Notes under the pieces: generated by a model | Seen by the model: only the letters and a program-made list of their open reading frames with translations | Told to the model about the DNA's origin: nothing | Database searches by the model: none | Assembly (NCBI RefSeq): GCF_036237315.1 | Contig: NZ_CP108356.1 | Coordinates: 8,127,501-8,191,500 of the forward strand | Direction of reading: 5' to 3' | From: Streptomyces sp. NBC_01351 | GTDB lineage: Bacteria; Actinomycetota; Actinomycetes; Streptomycetales; Streptomycetaceae | DNA length: 64,000 bases | Part shown: positions 1-8,250 of the stretch, in pieces | Layout of the letters: each line of letters opens with the position of its first letter | How positions within the stretch are numbered: the first letter of the stretch is position 1 | Program-made: the position numbers and the translations under genes

Positions 1-19
1 GGAGCCCGTCGAAGCCCCT

Positions 20-1150
20 TTGACGGATCACGAGACAGACCTCATCAGGGCGTCCCTGTCGGTGGTCGAGCCGCTGGCCGCGGAGATGACGGTCTACTTC
101 TACGCCATCCTCTTTGCCCGCTATCCAGAGGTCCGTCCGATGTTCCCGCCGGGGATGGATGCCCAGCGCGGTCGCCTCCTGCGCGCCCTGTTGCGCATCG
201 TGGACCTGGTCGACGACCCCGAAAGCCTGGTCCGCTTCTGCGGACACCTCGGCCGGGACCACCGGAAGTTCGGCACCCTCGCCGCGCACTTCCCTGCCGT
301 GGGCGAATGCCTCCTCGCGTCTCTGGCCCGCTACGCCGGCCCGGCGTGGACCGCGGACATCGCCGCCGCCTGGACGAAGGCATACGGCGCGGTCGCCCAA
401 GTCATGATCGGCGCGGCCGAGGAGGACGAAGCGCTACGGCCCGCCGTGTGGCCCGCCACGATCGTGCGCCGGGTCCCGCGCGGACACGGCATCGCCGAGA
501 TCACCGTACGTCCCGACCTGCCGTACGAGTACGCCGCCGGACAGTACGTGAGCGTCGAGACCCCGTGGTGGCCGAAGCAGTGGCGCTACTACTCCGCCGC
601 CAACGCACCCCGTGACGACGGCACGCTCACCTTCCACGTGCGCGCGGTGTCCGGCGGCTCGGTCAGCGACGCGCTGGTACACCGGGCGGCGGTGGGCGAC
701 GTGATCCGGCTGGGGGCCCCGATGGGCGACATGGTGCTGGACGCGGCCGTCCACCGCGAGCTGGTCTTCGTCGCCGGCGGCACCGGTCTCGCCCCGATCC
801 GCGCACTCGTCGAAGAGGTCGCCCAGAGAGGGGGACGCCATCAAGTGGACCTGTTCCTCGGCGCCCGCACCGGCGCCGAGCTGTACGGGGTCGACGACAT
901 GCTCCGGATGGCCCAACGGCACCACTGGCTCACCATCAGGGGCGCCGTCTCCCACGAGTACATCCCCGGAATCCGGGGATCCCTGCCGGAAGTCCTGGCC
1001 GAGTACGGGCCGTGGTACCAGCACGACGTCTTCCTCAGCGGCCCTGCCCGGATGGTCGTCTCCGCCGGCGAGACGCTCACCCGGGGCGGCACCCTGCCCG
1101 AACGCATCCATCACGATCCGTTCGAGACTCCCGTCCTGTTCACCCGCTGA
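20..1150 (+). CDS. Flavohaemoprotein-like globin-reductase
   Basis: Residues 1-135 look like a globin: a YFYAILFARYPEVRPMF helix is followed by the proximal-His segment GRDHRKFG. Residues ~145-376 form a ferredoxin-NADP reductase-like half, with a flavin motif (RYYS), a phosphate-binding GGTGLAPI and a C-terminal FLSGPARM. By family this architecture is nitric-oxide dioxygenase/flavohaemoglobin in the cytosol, using NAD(P)H, FAD and haem. The start shown is TTG. The frame stays open to the left edge with no stop, so the true start may lie outside the window. The next gene follows after 37 bp with a good ribosome site and is also a flavin-type protein, so the two are probably co-transcribed. 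Globin-fold and reductase assignments are firm; NO as the substrate is inferred from the family. Confidence 0.85.
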   Translation: MTDHETDLIRASLSVVEPLAAEMTVYFYAILFARYPEVRPMFPPGMDAQRGRLLRALLRIVDLVDDPESLVRFCGHLGRDHRKFGTLAAHFPAVGECLLASLARYAGPAWTADIAAAWTKAYGAVAQVMIGAAEEDEALRPAVWPATIVRRVPRGHGIAEITVRPDLPYEYAAGQYVSVETPWWPKQWRYYSAANAPRDDGTLTFHVRAVSGGSVSDALVHRAAVGDVIRLGAPMGDMVLDAAVHRELVFVAGGTGLAPIRALVEEVAQRGGRHQVDLFLGARTGAELYGVDDMLRMAQRHHWLTIRGAVSHEYIPGIRGSLPEVLAEYGPWYQHDVFLSGPARMVVSAGETLTRGGTLPERIHHDPFETPVLFTR

Positions 1151-1187
1151 GCCGCTCCTCCCGCTCCGCCCTCCCAGGAGAACCTTC

Positions 1188-1814
1188 GTGACCTCGCCTC
1201 CGCCGCCTTTCGGATCAGCAGGTGAACACCATCTGCAGCAGCAATTGGGCACCGCCGACCGTGCCGCCCGCTTCTACGATCAACAGGTACGTTCCTGCCT
1301 CACACCCGCGATGCGCGGGTTCATCGCGCGCCAGGCAATGGTCTTCCTGGCCACCGCAGACTCCCACGGGGAGTGCGACGCCAGCTTCCGGGCCGGACCC
1401 CCGGGATTCGTCCACGTGATCGACGAACAGACCCTCGCCTACCCCGAATTCCACGGGAACGGCGTACTCGCCAGCGCCGGCAACATCACCGAGAACCCTC
1501 ACCTCGGCATGCTCTTCGTGGACTTCACCCACCATCACGTGGGGCTTCACGTCAACGGTGTGGCCCATGTCCACCGCGACAGGGAACTACGCCACATCCA
1601 CCCCGGCCTGCCTGCGGACATCGCGCCCGGGCGCAGTCCCGATATATGGGTCCGTCTCACCGTCGAGGAGGCCTACATCCACTGCTCCAAGTTCATACCC
1701 CACCTGGAACCAGCTCACCGTCCCACCCGCCACGACGCATCCCGCCCCAAGGACCCGGACTACTTCACCCAGCCCGATCCTCACTCGGCAGCCACGGGGC
1801 GCGGGACCTGGTGA
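1188..1814 (+). CDS. Pyridoxamine 5'-phosphate oxidase (PPOX)-family flavin protein
   Basis: The 208-residue product has the split-barrel flavin-protein pattern: FIARQAMVFLATADSHGECDAS, then a DEQTLAYPEFHGNG segment and a NPHLGMLFVDF strand. This is the PPOX-like class of FMN- or F420-binding oxidoreductases. The GTG start is chosen because an AGGAG site sits about 9 bases upstream. The C-terminal ~40 residues are proline- and histidine-rich and look disordered. It lies 37 bp downstream of the globin-reductase gene on the same strand, which suggests a shared role in redox or nitrosative stress. The substrate cannot be read from the sequence. Confidence 0.8.
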   Translation: MTSPPPPFGSAGEHHLQQQLGTADRAARFYDQQVRSCLTPAMRGFIARQAMVFLATADSHGECDASFRAGPPGFVHVIDEQTLAYPEFHGNGVLASAGNITENPHLGMLFVDFTHHHVGLHVNGVAHVHRDRELRHIHPGLPADIAPGRSPDIWVRLTVEEAYIHCSKFIPHLEPAHRPTRHDASRPKDPDYFTQPDPHSAATGRGTW

Positions 1815-1942
1815 GGCCGGGCGGGCCGGGGCAGCCCCGGATAACCATGTTGATTCCCTGCTGCCTTGCCCCGCGTGACAGAGGCCCGACGCGGCAGTAA
1901 CGAACCGACGAGCCGTCAGCGGAAGCACACGGCGAGGCCGGG
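1801..1942. repeat. Dispersed ~140-bp repeat, copy A
   Basis: This stretch is clearly homologous to 55548-55685 in the same orientation. The core from about 1838 to 1919 differs at only a handful of positions and shares blocks such as gaggcccgacgcggcagtaa. It overlaps the last codons of the PPOX gene. The function is unknown. It could be a shared IS end, an attachment remnant or a conserved non-coding element. The rest of the gap up to 2225 shows no gene that I can support. Confidence 0.6.
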
Positions 1943-2225
1943 ATTCTCGGCGGCGGCCGGGGGCCCGGTCTCCTGGGGATGCACGGCCCGGGTGAGGGCG
2001 CTTGTAGCCGCCTTCCGAGGACGCGGAGACGGTCCCATGGTGATGGCACGGCCTGCCCGTGGCTGCCACCGGTGGGCTCCCGACGGCCGGTTCACCACCC
2101 GCCTATGAGCGGTGACGCAGCCGCCTGAGTTGCTCTGTGGAACGGGCTCCGACTACGCCGGTGCTGGGTTGCGGCGGCCGGGAGTGTGCGGTGACCGGGG
2201 CTTTCAGGCGTCTAAGGTCGCGTTC

Positions 2226-3257
2226 ATGACGAGGACCACGCCCGCGCGCCCTCTCGATGTCGAGGCGCTCTTCCCGGAACTGGCCGCCTTTCGGGGAACG
2301 ACAACTCGGCTCCATCCGCGGCCGGGCAGACCAGACCCTTCGGCCAGTTCCGTGGGCGGTCCTATGCTGTGGCCGGCGGACGAGCCGTGGCCGGTGTGCG
2401 GCGAGACCCACGGCCGTGGGCGTGGTCGGCGCCCGGCTGACATCCGTCGCTATCGGCAGGTTCTGGCTTCCGCGTGGGCCCGCGAGCATCCGCATGGCCC
2501 GACGGATGCGGAACGGGAGCTCCTGGGCGAGCTGCACCGGGAGCACCGGATCCCCGGGGCATCCGAGACAGACCCGCTGCCGATGATCGGCCTTGCGCAG
2601 CTGTACCGGCGGGATGTGCCCGACCTGCCGGCGGGGCCGGGCGATTGCGATCTGCTCCAAGTGTTCTGGTGTCCCTTCAACGCGCACGGCCCGGGCCGGT
2701 ATGACCTGGAGCTGCACCTGCGCTGGCGGCGGTCTTGGGAGGTCGGCAAGGTGCTGACCGCGCCGCCACAGCCGCTGGTCGTCGGATCCGATGGCTTCGT
2801 TCCCGAGCCCTGTGTGCTGCACCCGGAGCAGGTGGTCACCTACCCGTTTGCCGGCCTGCTGCCCGAGGAACTGTGCGCCCGGATCGACGCCTGGGAGGAA
2901 GCCTTTGAAGAGGAAGCCGAGCAGTCGGCGGACGAAAGCACGACAGAGCCGCCCGGCTACCAGTACGACCTGTCCATCCCGCCCGGCTGGCGCGCGGGCG
3001 GCTTCGCCTCCTGGCACGCGACCGACCCGTATCCCATGGACTGCCTGACCTGCACGACGCCGATGCACCTGCTGCTGACGATCGACAGCTCGGAATGGGA
3101 TGGAGGCAGCGGCAGCTGGAGACCGCTGGAGGACCACAACCAGGCCACTCACCGTTGCGCCAGTCCCACGGAGGTCACTGTGGGCCGCTGGGGCGAGCTC
3201 AACGTATTCGCCTGTCCCGGCGATCCTGAGCATCCGCACCGCTGGAGCATCCAGTAG
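2226..3257 (+). CDS. YwqG-like (DUF1963-type) protein, paralogue 1
   Basis: The 343-residue protein has features I associate with YwqG/DUF1963 proteins: SSVGGPMLWPADEPWP near residue 40, a QLYRRDVPDLP segment, then DLLQVFWCPF and GFASWHATDPYPMDC. Two CxxC-like pairs (CLTC and the HPEQ region) could bind metal. It is clearly paralogous to 11206-12294: both open MTRTTP-RP-D-EALFP and share long blocks. The ATG at 2226 is chosen over an upstream in-frame start because it aligns exactly with the start of that paralogue. An acidic stretch (EEAFEEEAEQSADE) sits before the C-terminal third. The biochemical role of the family is unknown to me. Confidence 0.75.
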   Translation: MTRTTPARPLDVEALFPELAAFRGTTTRLHPRPGRPDPSASSVGGPMLWPADEPWPVCGETHGRGRGRRPADIRRYRQVLASAWAREHPHGPTDAERELLGELHREHRIPGASETDPLPMIGLAQLYRRDVPDLPAGPGDCDLLQVFWCPFNAHGPGRYDLELHLRWRRSWEVGKVLTAPPQPLVVGSDGFVPEPCVLHPEQVVTYPFAGLLPEELCARIDAWEEAFEEEAEQSADESTTEPPGYQYDLSIPPGWRAGGFASWHATDPYPMDCLTCTTPMHLLLTIDSSEWDGGSGSWRPLEDHNQATHRCASPTEVTVGRWGELNVFACPGDPEHPHRWSIQ

Positions 3258-3371
3258 GTTGTCGTGCCCCTGAGGAAGCGCGGCGAGCGTGCCCGACGAC
3301 TCTGTATGAGGGTCAGAAGGGCAGCTCGTCCCCCTCGGTTGGCTCCGTTCCCTGCCACTGGGCCCACCGCC

Positions 3372-3960
3372 CTAGGCCCGCGACGGACCCGGGCTGGGGT
3401 GAGTCTGTTCGGTTCCGCCGGTGGCTCCCACGGTCGGCGGAGATCCCGTGCGCGTTCGCCCAGGCTGCGGATCTTGGCGTGGTCCCGGTTGTGACGCCGG
3501 CCGCGATGATGCTTGCCCCGGATCGGAACGCGGATCGCGGGACCGGCGCCTTGATACGCCTTGTCGGCCCAGCACTTGATGTCATCGGTGGCGAAGGCAG
3601 CGGGAATGCGGTGGATCCGGGCCGCGGTCAGGTCGTGCGTGGCTCCGGGAAACGCGTCCGAGGCCCAGATGAGGCGACCGGCTGGGTCGGCGAGGACCTG
3701 CACGTTCGTCCCGTGGTGCTTCTTCTTCCCGAGTAGAACGGGCGGTCGGCGGCGATACGGTCGATCGGCAGCACGGTGCCGCCGAGAATCGCGTACGCCT
3801 TCTTGCGCACGGTCGCCATGGCCTGCTCCAGCGGTCGCGAGAGCAGGCAGGAACTTTCTTCGTGCCCACCGCTGGGGCGCCTGTCCAACCACCCGTCAGT
3901 TGGAGGGGGTTCAGTGGTCGGCCCGCCGTCACGTTGGCTGCTCACCACTCTTCGGGAGAC
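3372..3960 (-). pseudogene. IS5-type transposase remnant
   Basis: Reading leftwards, one frame gives AKAY-type sequence ending PIDRIAADRPFYSG. A frameshift then leads to KKKHHGTNVQVLADPAGRL and KCWADKAYQGAG. These are conserved blocks of a DDE transposase of the IS5/HARBI1-like kind that is common in streptomycetes. The C-terminal part (HNRDHAKIR) decays into unrelated reading. At least one frameshift and lost ends make it non-functional. Confidence 0.75.
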
Positions 3961-3976
3961 GAACGCTGATCGTAGA

Positions 3977-4468
3977 TCAGTCCTGCGCTTCGCGAACGTC
4001 CTTTCCCTGCTCGGCGAAGGCCTTGAAGTCCTGCATGTGCTGTTGCGACTGCTTGCGGAAGGCGCCGGGCATCAGAAGCCCCACCAGCCGCATCAGCGAA
4101 CCGCTGAACCGGTATTCGCTCTCGCTCTCCCAGAGCGTCGTCTCGGGGCCGGTTTCGGTCAGCCGGTCGCGCACGGCGCTCCACATGCCCTCGCCGACGA
4201 TCTCGCGGTCGAAGTGAACGACGTGCCCTTTCGGGATCCCGCGCAGGTCTGCCGGTTCCCGGCGCGTGATGGTCTCGGTGCACTCCATCTTCTGCTTCCC
4301 CATCTGCATCACGACCCGCGATGTGGTACCGACCTGCCCGTGCACCCCACTCAGCGGCTCGTGCAGTACCAGACCCCGCAGCCACTTCGACATGTGTGCC
4401 GGGTCGGCGAGCAGCTGTACTACCCTCTCCCGCGGCAGGGCGATCTCGATGGAGACGGTGTACTTCAT
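3977..4468 (-). CDS. SRPBCC (START-like) family protein
   Basis: The 163-residue product begins MKYTVSIEIALPRERVVQLLADP, the classic first strand and helix of the SRPBCC/polyketide-cyclase-like fold. It continues with SKWLRGLVLHEPLSG, a middle strand pair, and a C-terminal helix (MPGAFRKQSQQHMQDFKAFAEQG). Such proteins bind hydrophobic ligands in a cavity, and the ligand here is unknown. The ATG at 4468 has a GGAG site about 9 bases upstream. The gene stands alone between IS remnants and appears intact. Confidence 0.8.
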   Translation of the reverse strand: MKYTVSIEIALPRERVVQLLADPAHMSKWLRGLVLHEPLSGVHGQVGTTSRVVMQMGKQKMECTETITRREPADLRGIPKGHVVHFDREIVGEGMWSAVRDRLTETGPETTLWESESEYRFSGSLMRLVGLLMPGAFRKQSQQHMQDFKAFAEQGKDVREAQD

Positions 4469-4543
4469 GGCGGAGTGCTCCGGGTTCCCGAGTGAAAAGG
4501 CATGAACTTGCAGCCTCGCCTCATGTTATTCAGTCACGGCATG

Positions 4544-4885
4544 TCAACGATTCCCCGTGGTCATGGCGGCTGTCGCCCTGTCGGCGGAGGGCGAGGGCGC
4601 GCTGTAGCCGGCGTGAGAGACGTCTACGGCCCGCTGGCCGGTGGAGAGCTGCTCCCAGTGGCCGCGGAAGGGCACCCGCACTGCGGAGCCGGCACCTTGG
4701 TACCCCTTGTCGACCCAGCACCGCACGCCCACCTCGGCCAGAGCATCGAGGATGCCGTGAGTGAGGGCCGCCCGGATGTCGGGGACCGCGCCCGGCAGTG
4801 CTGACGAGGCCCACAGCAGCCGGCCGTGGGGGTCGGCGATGACCTGCACGTTCATGCCGTGCCTCTTGTGGCGCTGGCGCGCGAA
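4544..4885 (-). pseudogene. IS5-type transposase remnant
   Basis: The leftward frame encodes MNVQVIADPHGRLLWASSALPG, then CWVDKGYQGAGSAVRVPFRG and AVDVSHAG, the DDE core of an IS5-type transposase. It resembles the remnant at 3372-3960 but is not identical. Both ends are missing and the C-terminal half reads into unrelated sequence. Confidence 0.7.
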
Positions 4886-4904
4886 AAAGGGGGGCTGCCT
4901 CCGG

Positions 4905-5436
4905 GGATGAACCGGAAGCTTCGGCAGCAGTTGCGCGTCGCGAGGGGCTCGGCCGGTCCAGGGGCGGGCTGATCACCAAGGTCCACCCAGCGGTGGACGG
5001 CCGGGGCCTGCCGTTGTCGATCGTGTTGAGCGCCGGCACCACGGCGGACTGCACACTGCTTCCCGTCGTGCTCGACGCGATACGCGTCCCGCGCGTCGAC
5101 GCTGGCCGACCACGCGCGAGGCCCTACCGGGTGGTCGCGGACACGGCGTACTCCTCCCGGAAGATCCGCCACGTCCTGCGCCGGCGGAGGATCAAGACGA
5201 CCATCCGCGAGCGCCGCGACCAGATCGCCAACCGGCTACGTCGGGGCGCCGGCGGCGGGCGACCACCGGGCCTTTGACAAGGAGGCCTACCGAGGACGCA
5301 ACGTGGTGGAGCGGTGCTTCTCCCGGTTGAAGCAGTTCCGGGCCGTGGCGACCCGGTTCGACAAGCTTGCCTTCCGCTACCGCGCCGGAGTTGTCATTGC
5401 GTCGCTGGTCCTGTGGCTTCGGGACAGCCCGTGAGA
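4905..5436 (+). pseudogene. IS5-family transposase remnant
   Basis: The plus-strand frames give GRSRGGLITKVHPAVDGRG, then PYRVVADTAYSSRKIR and TTIRERRDQIANR. After a frameshift near 5265 they continue FDKEAYRGRNVVERCFSRLKQFRAVATRFDK. These are the catalytic and C-terminal blocks of an IS5-family transposase. The N-terminus is lost, apparently abutting the previous remnant near 4900. Confidence 0.75.
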
Positions 5437-5726
5437 AGGTCGATCTCCGCGCCCGCTGCGGTCCATGCGGTCATCGTGCCCGAAAGCCCCGCACAAACGG
5501 AGACGTAGTCCGCCCTGTGCTCAACATCGCCACCCTCACCGGGCCGTGCCTTGAAGCTGACCGTCAGGTGCTCGCCCGCAGGCACCTCATACAGGCTGCC
5601 CATCGGCTCGAAGACCACCATCAGCGGCTCATCGGCGTCTGCCGCCACGACGACGCATTCCTCCACCAACGACGCATCCCGCGCCGCAGCCCTGCGCCGA
5701 CGCCAACCCCGCACCCAACCGATCAC
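5394..5726 (-). CDS. Hypothetical protein, ends altered by flanking IS elements
   Basis: A leftward frame of about 110 codons has convincing coding character: ECVVVAADADEPLMVVFEPMGS, then SLYEVPAGEHLTVSFKARPGE and DYVSVCAGLSGTMTAW. I do not recognise the family. The last ~10 codons overlap the 3' end of the IS remnant at 4905-5436, so the native C-terminus may have been replaced. The only nearby starts are GTG at 5726 or 5714, and neither has a clear ribosome site. An IS5-type element begins at ~5750, so the N-terminus may also be truncated. Confidence 0.45.
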   Translation of the reverse strand: MIGWVRGWRRRRAAARDASLVEECVVVAADADEPLMVVFEPMGSLYEVPAGEHLTVSFKARPGEGGDVEHRADYVSVCAGLSGTMTAWTAAGAEIDLLTGCPEATGPATQ

Positions 5727-5749
5727 AGGACCAATTATGAGACACGACC

Positions 5750-6505
5750 GAAAGGGGGTTACAGAAGCCTGCATTCTAGGCATTTTGCCTGTATGGGTGG
5801 GGTGTTGCGGGCTGAGCTGGTGTGGGTGGAGACGTGCACGGGCTTGCGGATGGACCGGTTCGCGAGGCTGGTGAAGGTGGTACGGGAGCGGGGTGGGAAC
5901 GGGCCCGGTGGGGGCCGGCCGTGGTGCCTGCCGCTGGCGGACCGATTTCTGTTGGTGACGGTGTGCTAGCGCACGAACCTCACGATGCGGCAGCTCGCTC
6001 CGCTCTTCGGGATCTCCCCGGCCACCGTCTGCCGGGTCATCCAGCGCCTCCGGCCGTTGCTCGCGCTGGAGCCGGCGCCGCGGCCCGTCGTGGACATCGA
6101 ACGCTTGTGGATGGTGGACGGCACACTCATTCCGGTCCGCGACCGGCAGGTCGGTGCCTCCTCCCGCCACTACCTGCCGGCCGCGGCGGCCGGGACGACG
6201 GTGATCGCGGACGGTGCCTACCTGGGCACCGAGCTGATCGTGCCGCACCGCAGAAGGGCCGGACGGCCTCTCCTGCGCGGTCAGGCAGAGGACAACGCCG
6301 AACACCGCCGGGTCCGTGGCCGCGTCGAGCATGCCTTCGCCCGCATGAGGAACTGGAAGATCCTCCGCGACTGCCGTCAGAAAGGCGACGGCCTCCACCA
6401 CGCCGTCCAGGCCGTCGCCACCATGCACAACCTCGGCATGACATGCTGAAACAGCAGGTCAAACACCACCCCGGCCCGCCCGAAACAGGCCTTCTGCAAC
6501 ACCCT
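5750..6505 (+). mobile_element. Decayed IS5-type element with terminal inverted repeats
   Basis: The ends form matching inverted repeats: the left begins aaagggggttacagaagcc, and the right, read in reverse, begins AAAGGGTGTTGCAGAAGGCC. Inside, transposase frames give RTNLTMRQLAPLFGISPATVCRV, LWMVDGTLIPVRDRQVGASS and VEHAFARMRNWKILRDCR. A TAG at 5967-5969 interrupts the gene just before RTNLT. Compared with the related copy at 38160-39044, about 40 residues are missing between ASSRHY and AAGTTVIADGAYLG. The element is therefore inactive. Its right end abuts the stop codon of the TIGR04222 gene. Confidence 0.75.
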
Positions 6506-7291
6506 TTAGCCCCCGCAACTCGCGAACGCTTCGCCGGAGCCGCCGCCTCGGTTCATGGGTTCTCTCGAGGGTCGGGTCAGCAGGCCGCTCTCCTCGGTGA
6601 ACCGGGGGAGCTGGGCGCGGAGCGCCGGGGCGCCGAACAGCGCAACGCTCAGCAGCAGAGCGTCCGGCCGGCGTTCGGTCGCCCGGCGGACTCCCGCGTG
6701 GTCGCGGCGCCGCTGGGCGAGGAGCGTCGCGCCGCGTAGGGTGCGCCAGGGCCATACCCACAAGGCCACCGCGCCGGCGTCGGCGAGAAGGCCGAGCACC
6801 GTCCACACTGCCGTCTGCCCGCCCGTGGCGGCCCGGAGCGGAGTGGTGACGAAGACCGGCAACAGCAGGATCCGTACGACCCACACCCGTCTGCGGGACA
6901 CCACCAGCCGCGCCCGCTCCAGTTCCGTGGACACTCCCTGGACGGCACGTTGCACCCGCTCTCTGCCTTGTAGGCGGCGCGGGTGCAGGGGCCCGTACAG
7001 CGCGTGGTATTGGGCGCGGGCCACCTCGGAGCAGCCGCGTGGCAGTCGGGCCTCGCCGGGTTGGACGGTCTGCCGCCATCCGGCCTCGACCGAACCTGCC
7101 AGATACAGCTCGACCAGCCCGGTCTGCGCCGCACCCCGCCCGCCCCCGCGCAGCAGGCCCGTCTCGACGGGAGAGAGCCGCCGGCCGAGTGGGTCGGGCA
7201 CCGGCTGCCTGCCGGGGCGAAGGCGCAAACCGGCAGCGATCAGCAACAGGAGCCACGCGGCTCCTGCCCACACAGAGTTGATCACGACCAC
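6506..7291 (-). CDS. TIGR04222-type membrane protein
   Basis: The protein (about 262 residues) starts with a membrane helix (SVWAGAAWLLLLIAAGL), then has the PVETGLLRGG motif typical of the actinobacterial TIGR04222 family. Two further hydrophobic helices follow near IRILLLPVFV and TVLGLLADAGAVALWVW. The function of the family is unknown to me. The GTG at about 7291 is preferred over the longer frame because a GAGGGAGGGG site lies a few bases upstream. The TAA stop coincides with the right end of the adjacent IS5-type element, so the last residues (GGSGEAFASCGG) could be native or IS-modified. Confidence 0.7.
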   Translation of the reverse strand: MVVINSVWAGAAWLLLLIAAGLRLRPGRQPVPDPLGRRLSPVETGLLRGGGRGAAQTGLVELYLAGSVEAGWRQTVQPGEARLPRGCSEVARAQYHALYGPLHPRRLQGRERVQRAVQGVSTELERARLVVSRRRVWVVRILLLPVFVTTPLRAATGGQTAVWTVLGLLADAGAVALWVWPWRTLRGATLLAQRRRDHAGVRRATERRPDALLLSVALFGAPALRAQLPRFTEESGLLTRPSREPMNRGGGSGEAFASCGG

Positions 7292-7386
7292 GGACACCCC
7301 TCCCTCTTGCCACCAGACTGGCGCCAAACCAGTTGGTCCGCCAGCCGGTTGGGGGTCACTCCGGTCTGCGGAGCAGAACGGTCGGG

Positions 7387-7600
7387 ATAGAGTGCAGCGA
7401 GGCCCACTTCGGACCGCTGCGGCAGTTCACCCTCGCCAACTCGAACCACCCCAACCACACCGCCCAGACCCGGGCCTGCACGCCTACCTCCGCTGGCGCA
7501 ACCGAAACGCCCGCCACCCCGAGGTCCTCGCAGCACAACGACGCGAACGCGCCCGCATATGGTCAGGGTGCTTGCCGCGCGTCTGCTCCGGCCGCGGCTC
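7387..7600 (+). pseudogene. Transposase C-terminal remnant (IS630-like)
   Basis: One frame gives EAHFGPLRQFTLANSNHPNHT, and after a frameshift another gives HAYLRWRNRNARHPEVLAAQRRERARI. I recognise this as the C-terminal tail of streptomycete IS630-like transposases. No catalytic core is present. The remaining sequence up to 7707 contains no supportable gene. Confidence 0.5.
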
Positions 7601-7707
7601 GGCCCGCAGGGCCTGTAATCCTGTTGTTGCCCGCGCCCCCACCCAGCCGGCAGGACGGCCGGCCGGCCGGCCGAACACGTTTCACCGGTCTCGTGGAAGA
7701 TGATCTC

Positions 7708-8016
7708 GTGACACACCTTCCGACAGATGTACGAGCCGCCCTCCGGTTCTTCGCGTTCTACCTGGGCAACGGCACTGTGGATGTCGATCTGCTGGAGGGG
7801 ATCGACTATCGCGCCCACTTGCTCGAATTCGGCTCAGACCTCGAGATGGTCTTTGCGATCTTCGCCAATGTTCTCGAAGTCGATGATCACGGACAGACGC
7901 TCAACGACGGGGATGCCCAGTACCGCGCTGCCCAGTGGATCCGTGGACGCTGTGACCCCGGATACCAGGTGGAGCCTCCGTTTGAGGCATGGGAGACCGA
8001 GCTTCACGGCCCCTGA
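7708..8016 (+). CDS. Small hypothetical protein
   Basis: The 102-residue product begins VTHLPTDVRAALRFFAFYLGNG and continues DVDLLEGIDYRAHLLEFGSDLEM. It ends with a YRAAQWIRGRCDPGYQVEPPFE segment. It reads as a compact alpha-helical, acidic cytosolic protein with no signal peptide or membrane helix. The GTG at 7708 is chosen because a GGAAGA site lies 7 bases upstream and the frame before it reads like low-complexity non-coding sequence. I do not recognise a characterised family. It is not clearly in an operon. Confidence 0.6.
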   Translation: MTHLPTDVRAALRFFAFYLGNGTVDVDLLEGIDYRAHLLEFGSDLEMVFAIFANVLEVDDHGQTLNDGDAQYRAAQWIRGRCDPGYQVEPPFEAWETELHGP

Positions 8017-8250
8017 CAAAGCCCAGACGTACAGCGGCGGAGCAGTCCATCCTCATGTAGCCGTAGTCATCACGAAGAGCGATCACAGCCCTGGAATCGA
8101 CCAGGGCTGCTCGACGCCCCACTCGCTTCCATCCTGAATCGAGTGGGGAGCGGAAGAGAGCGCCTTGCCGGTGGCGACGGGGCCGCTACCTTGGCCGGCC
8201 AGTCCGTCTGCGCATGTGAACCGGCCGCACCGAGCTCTGCGAGCGCGGTG

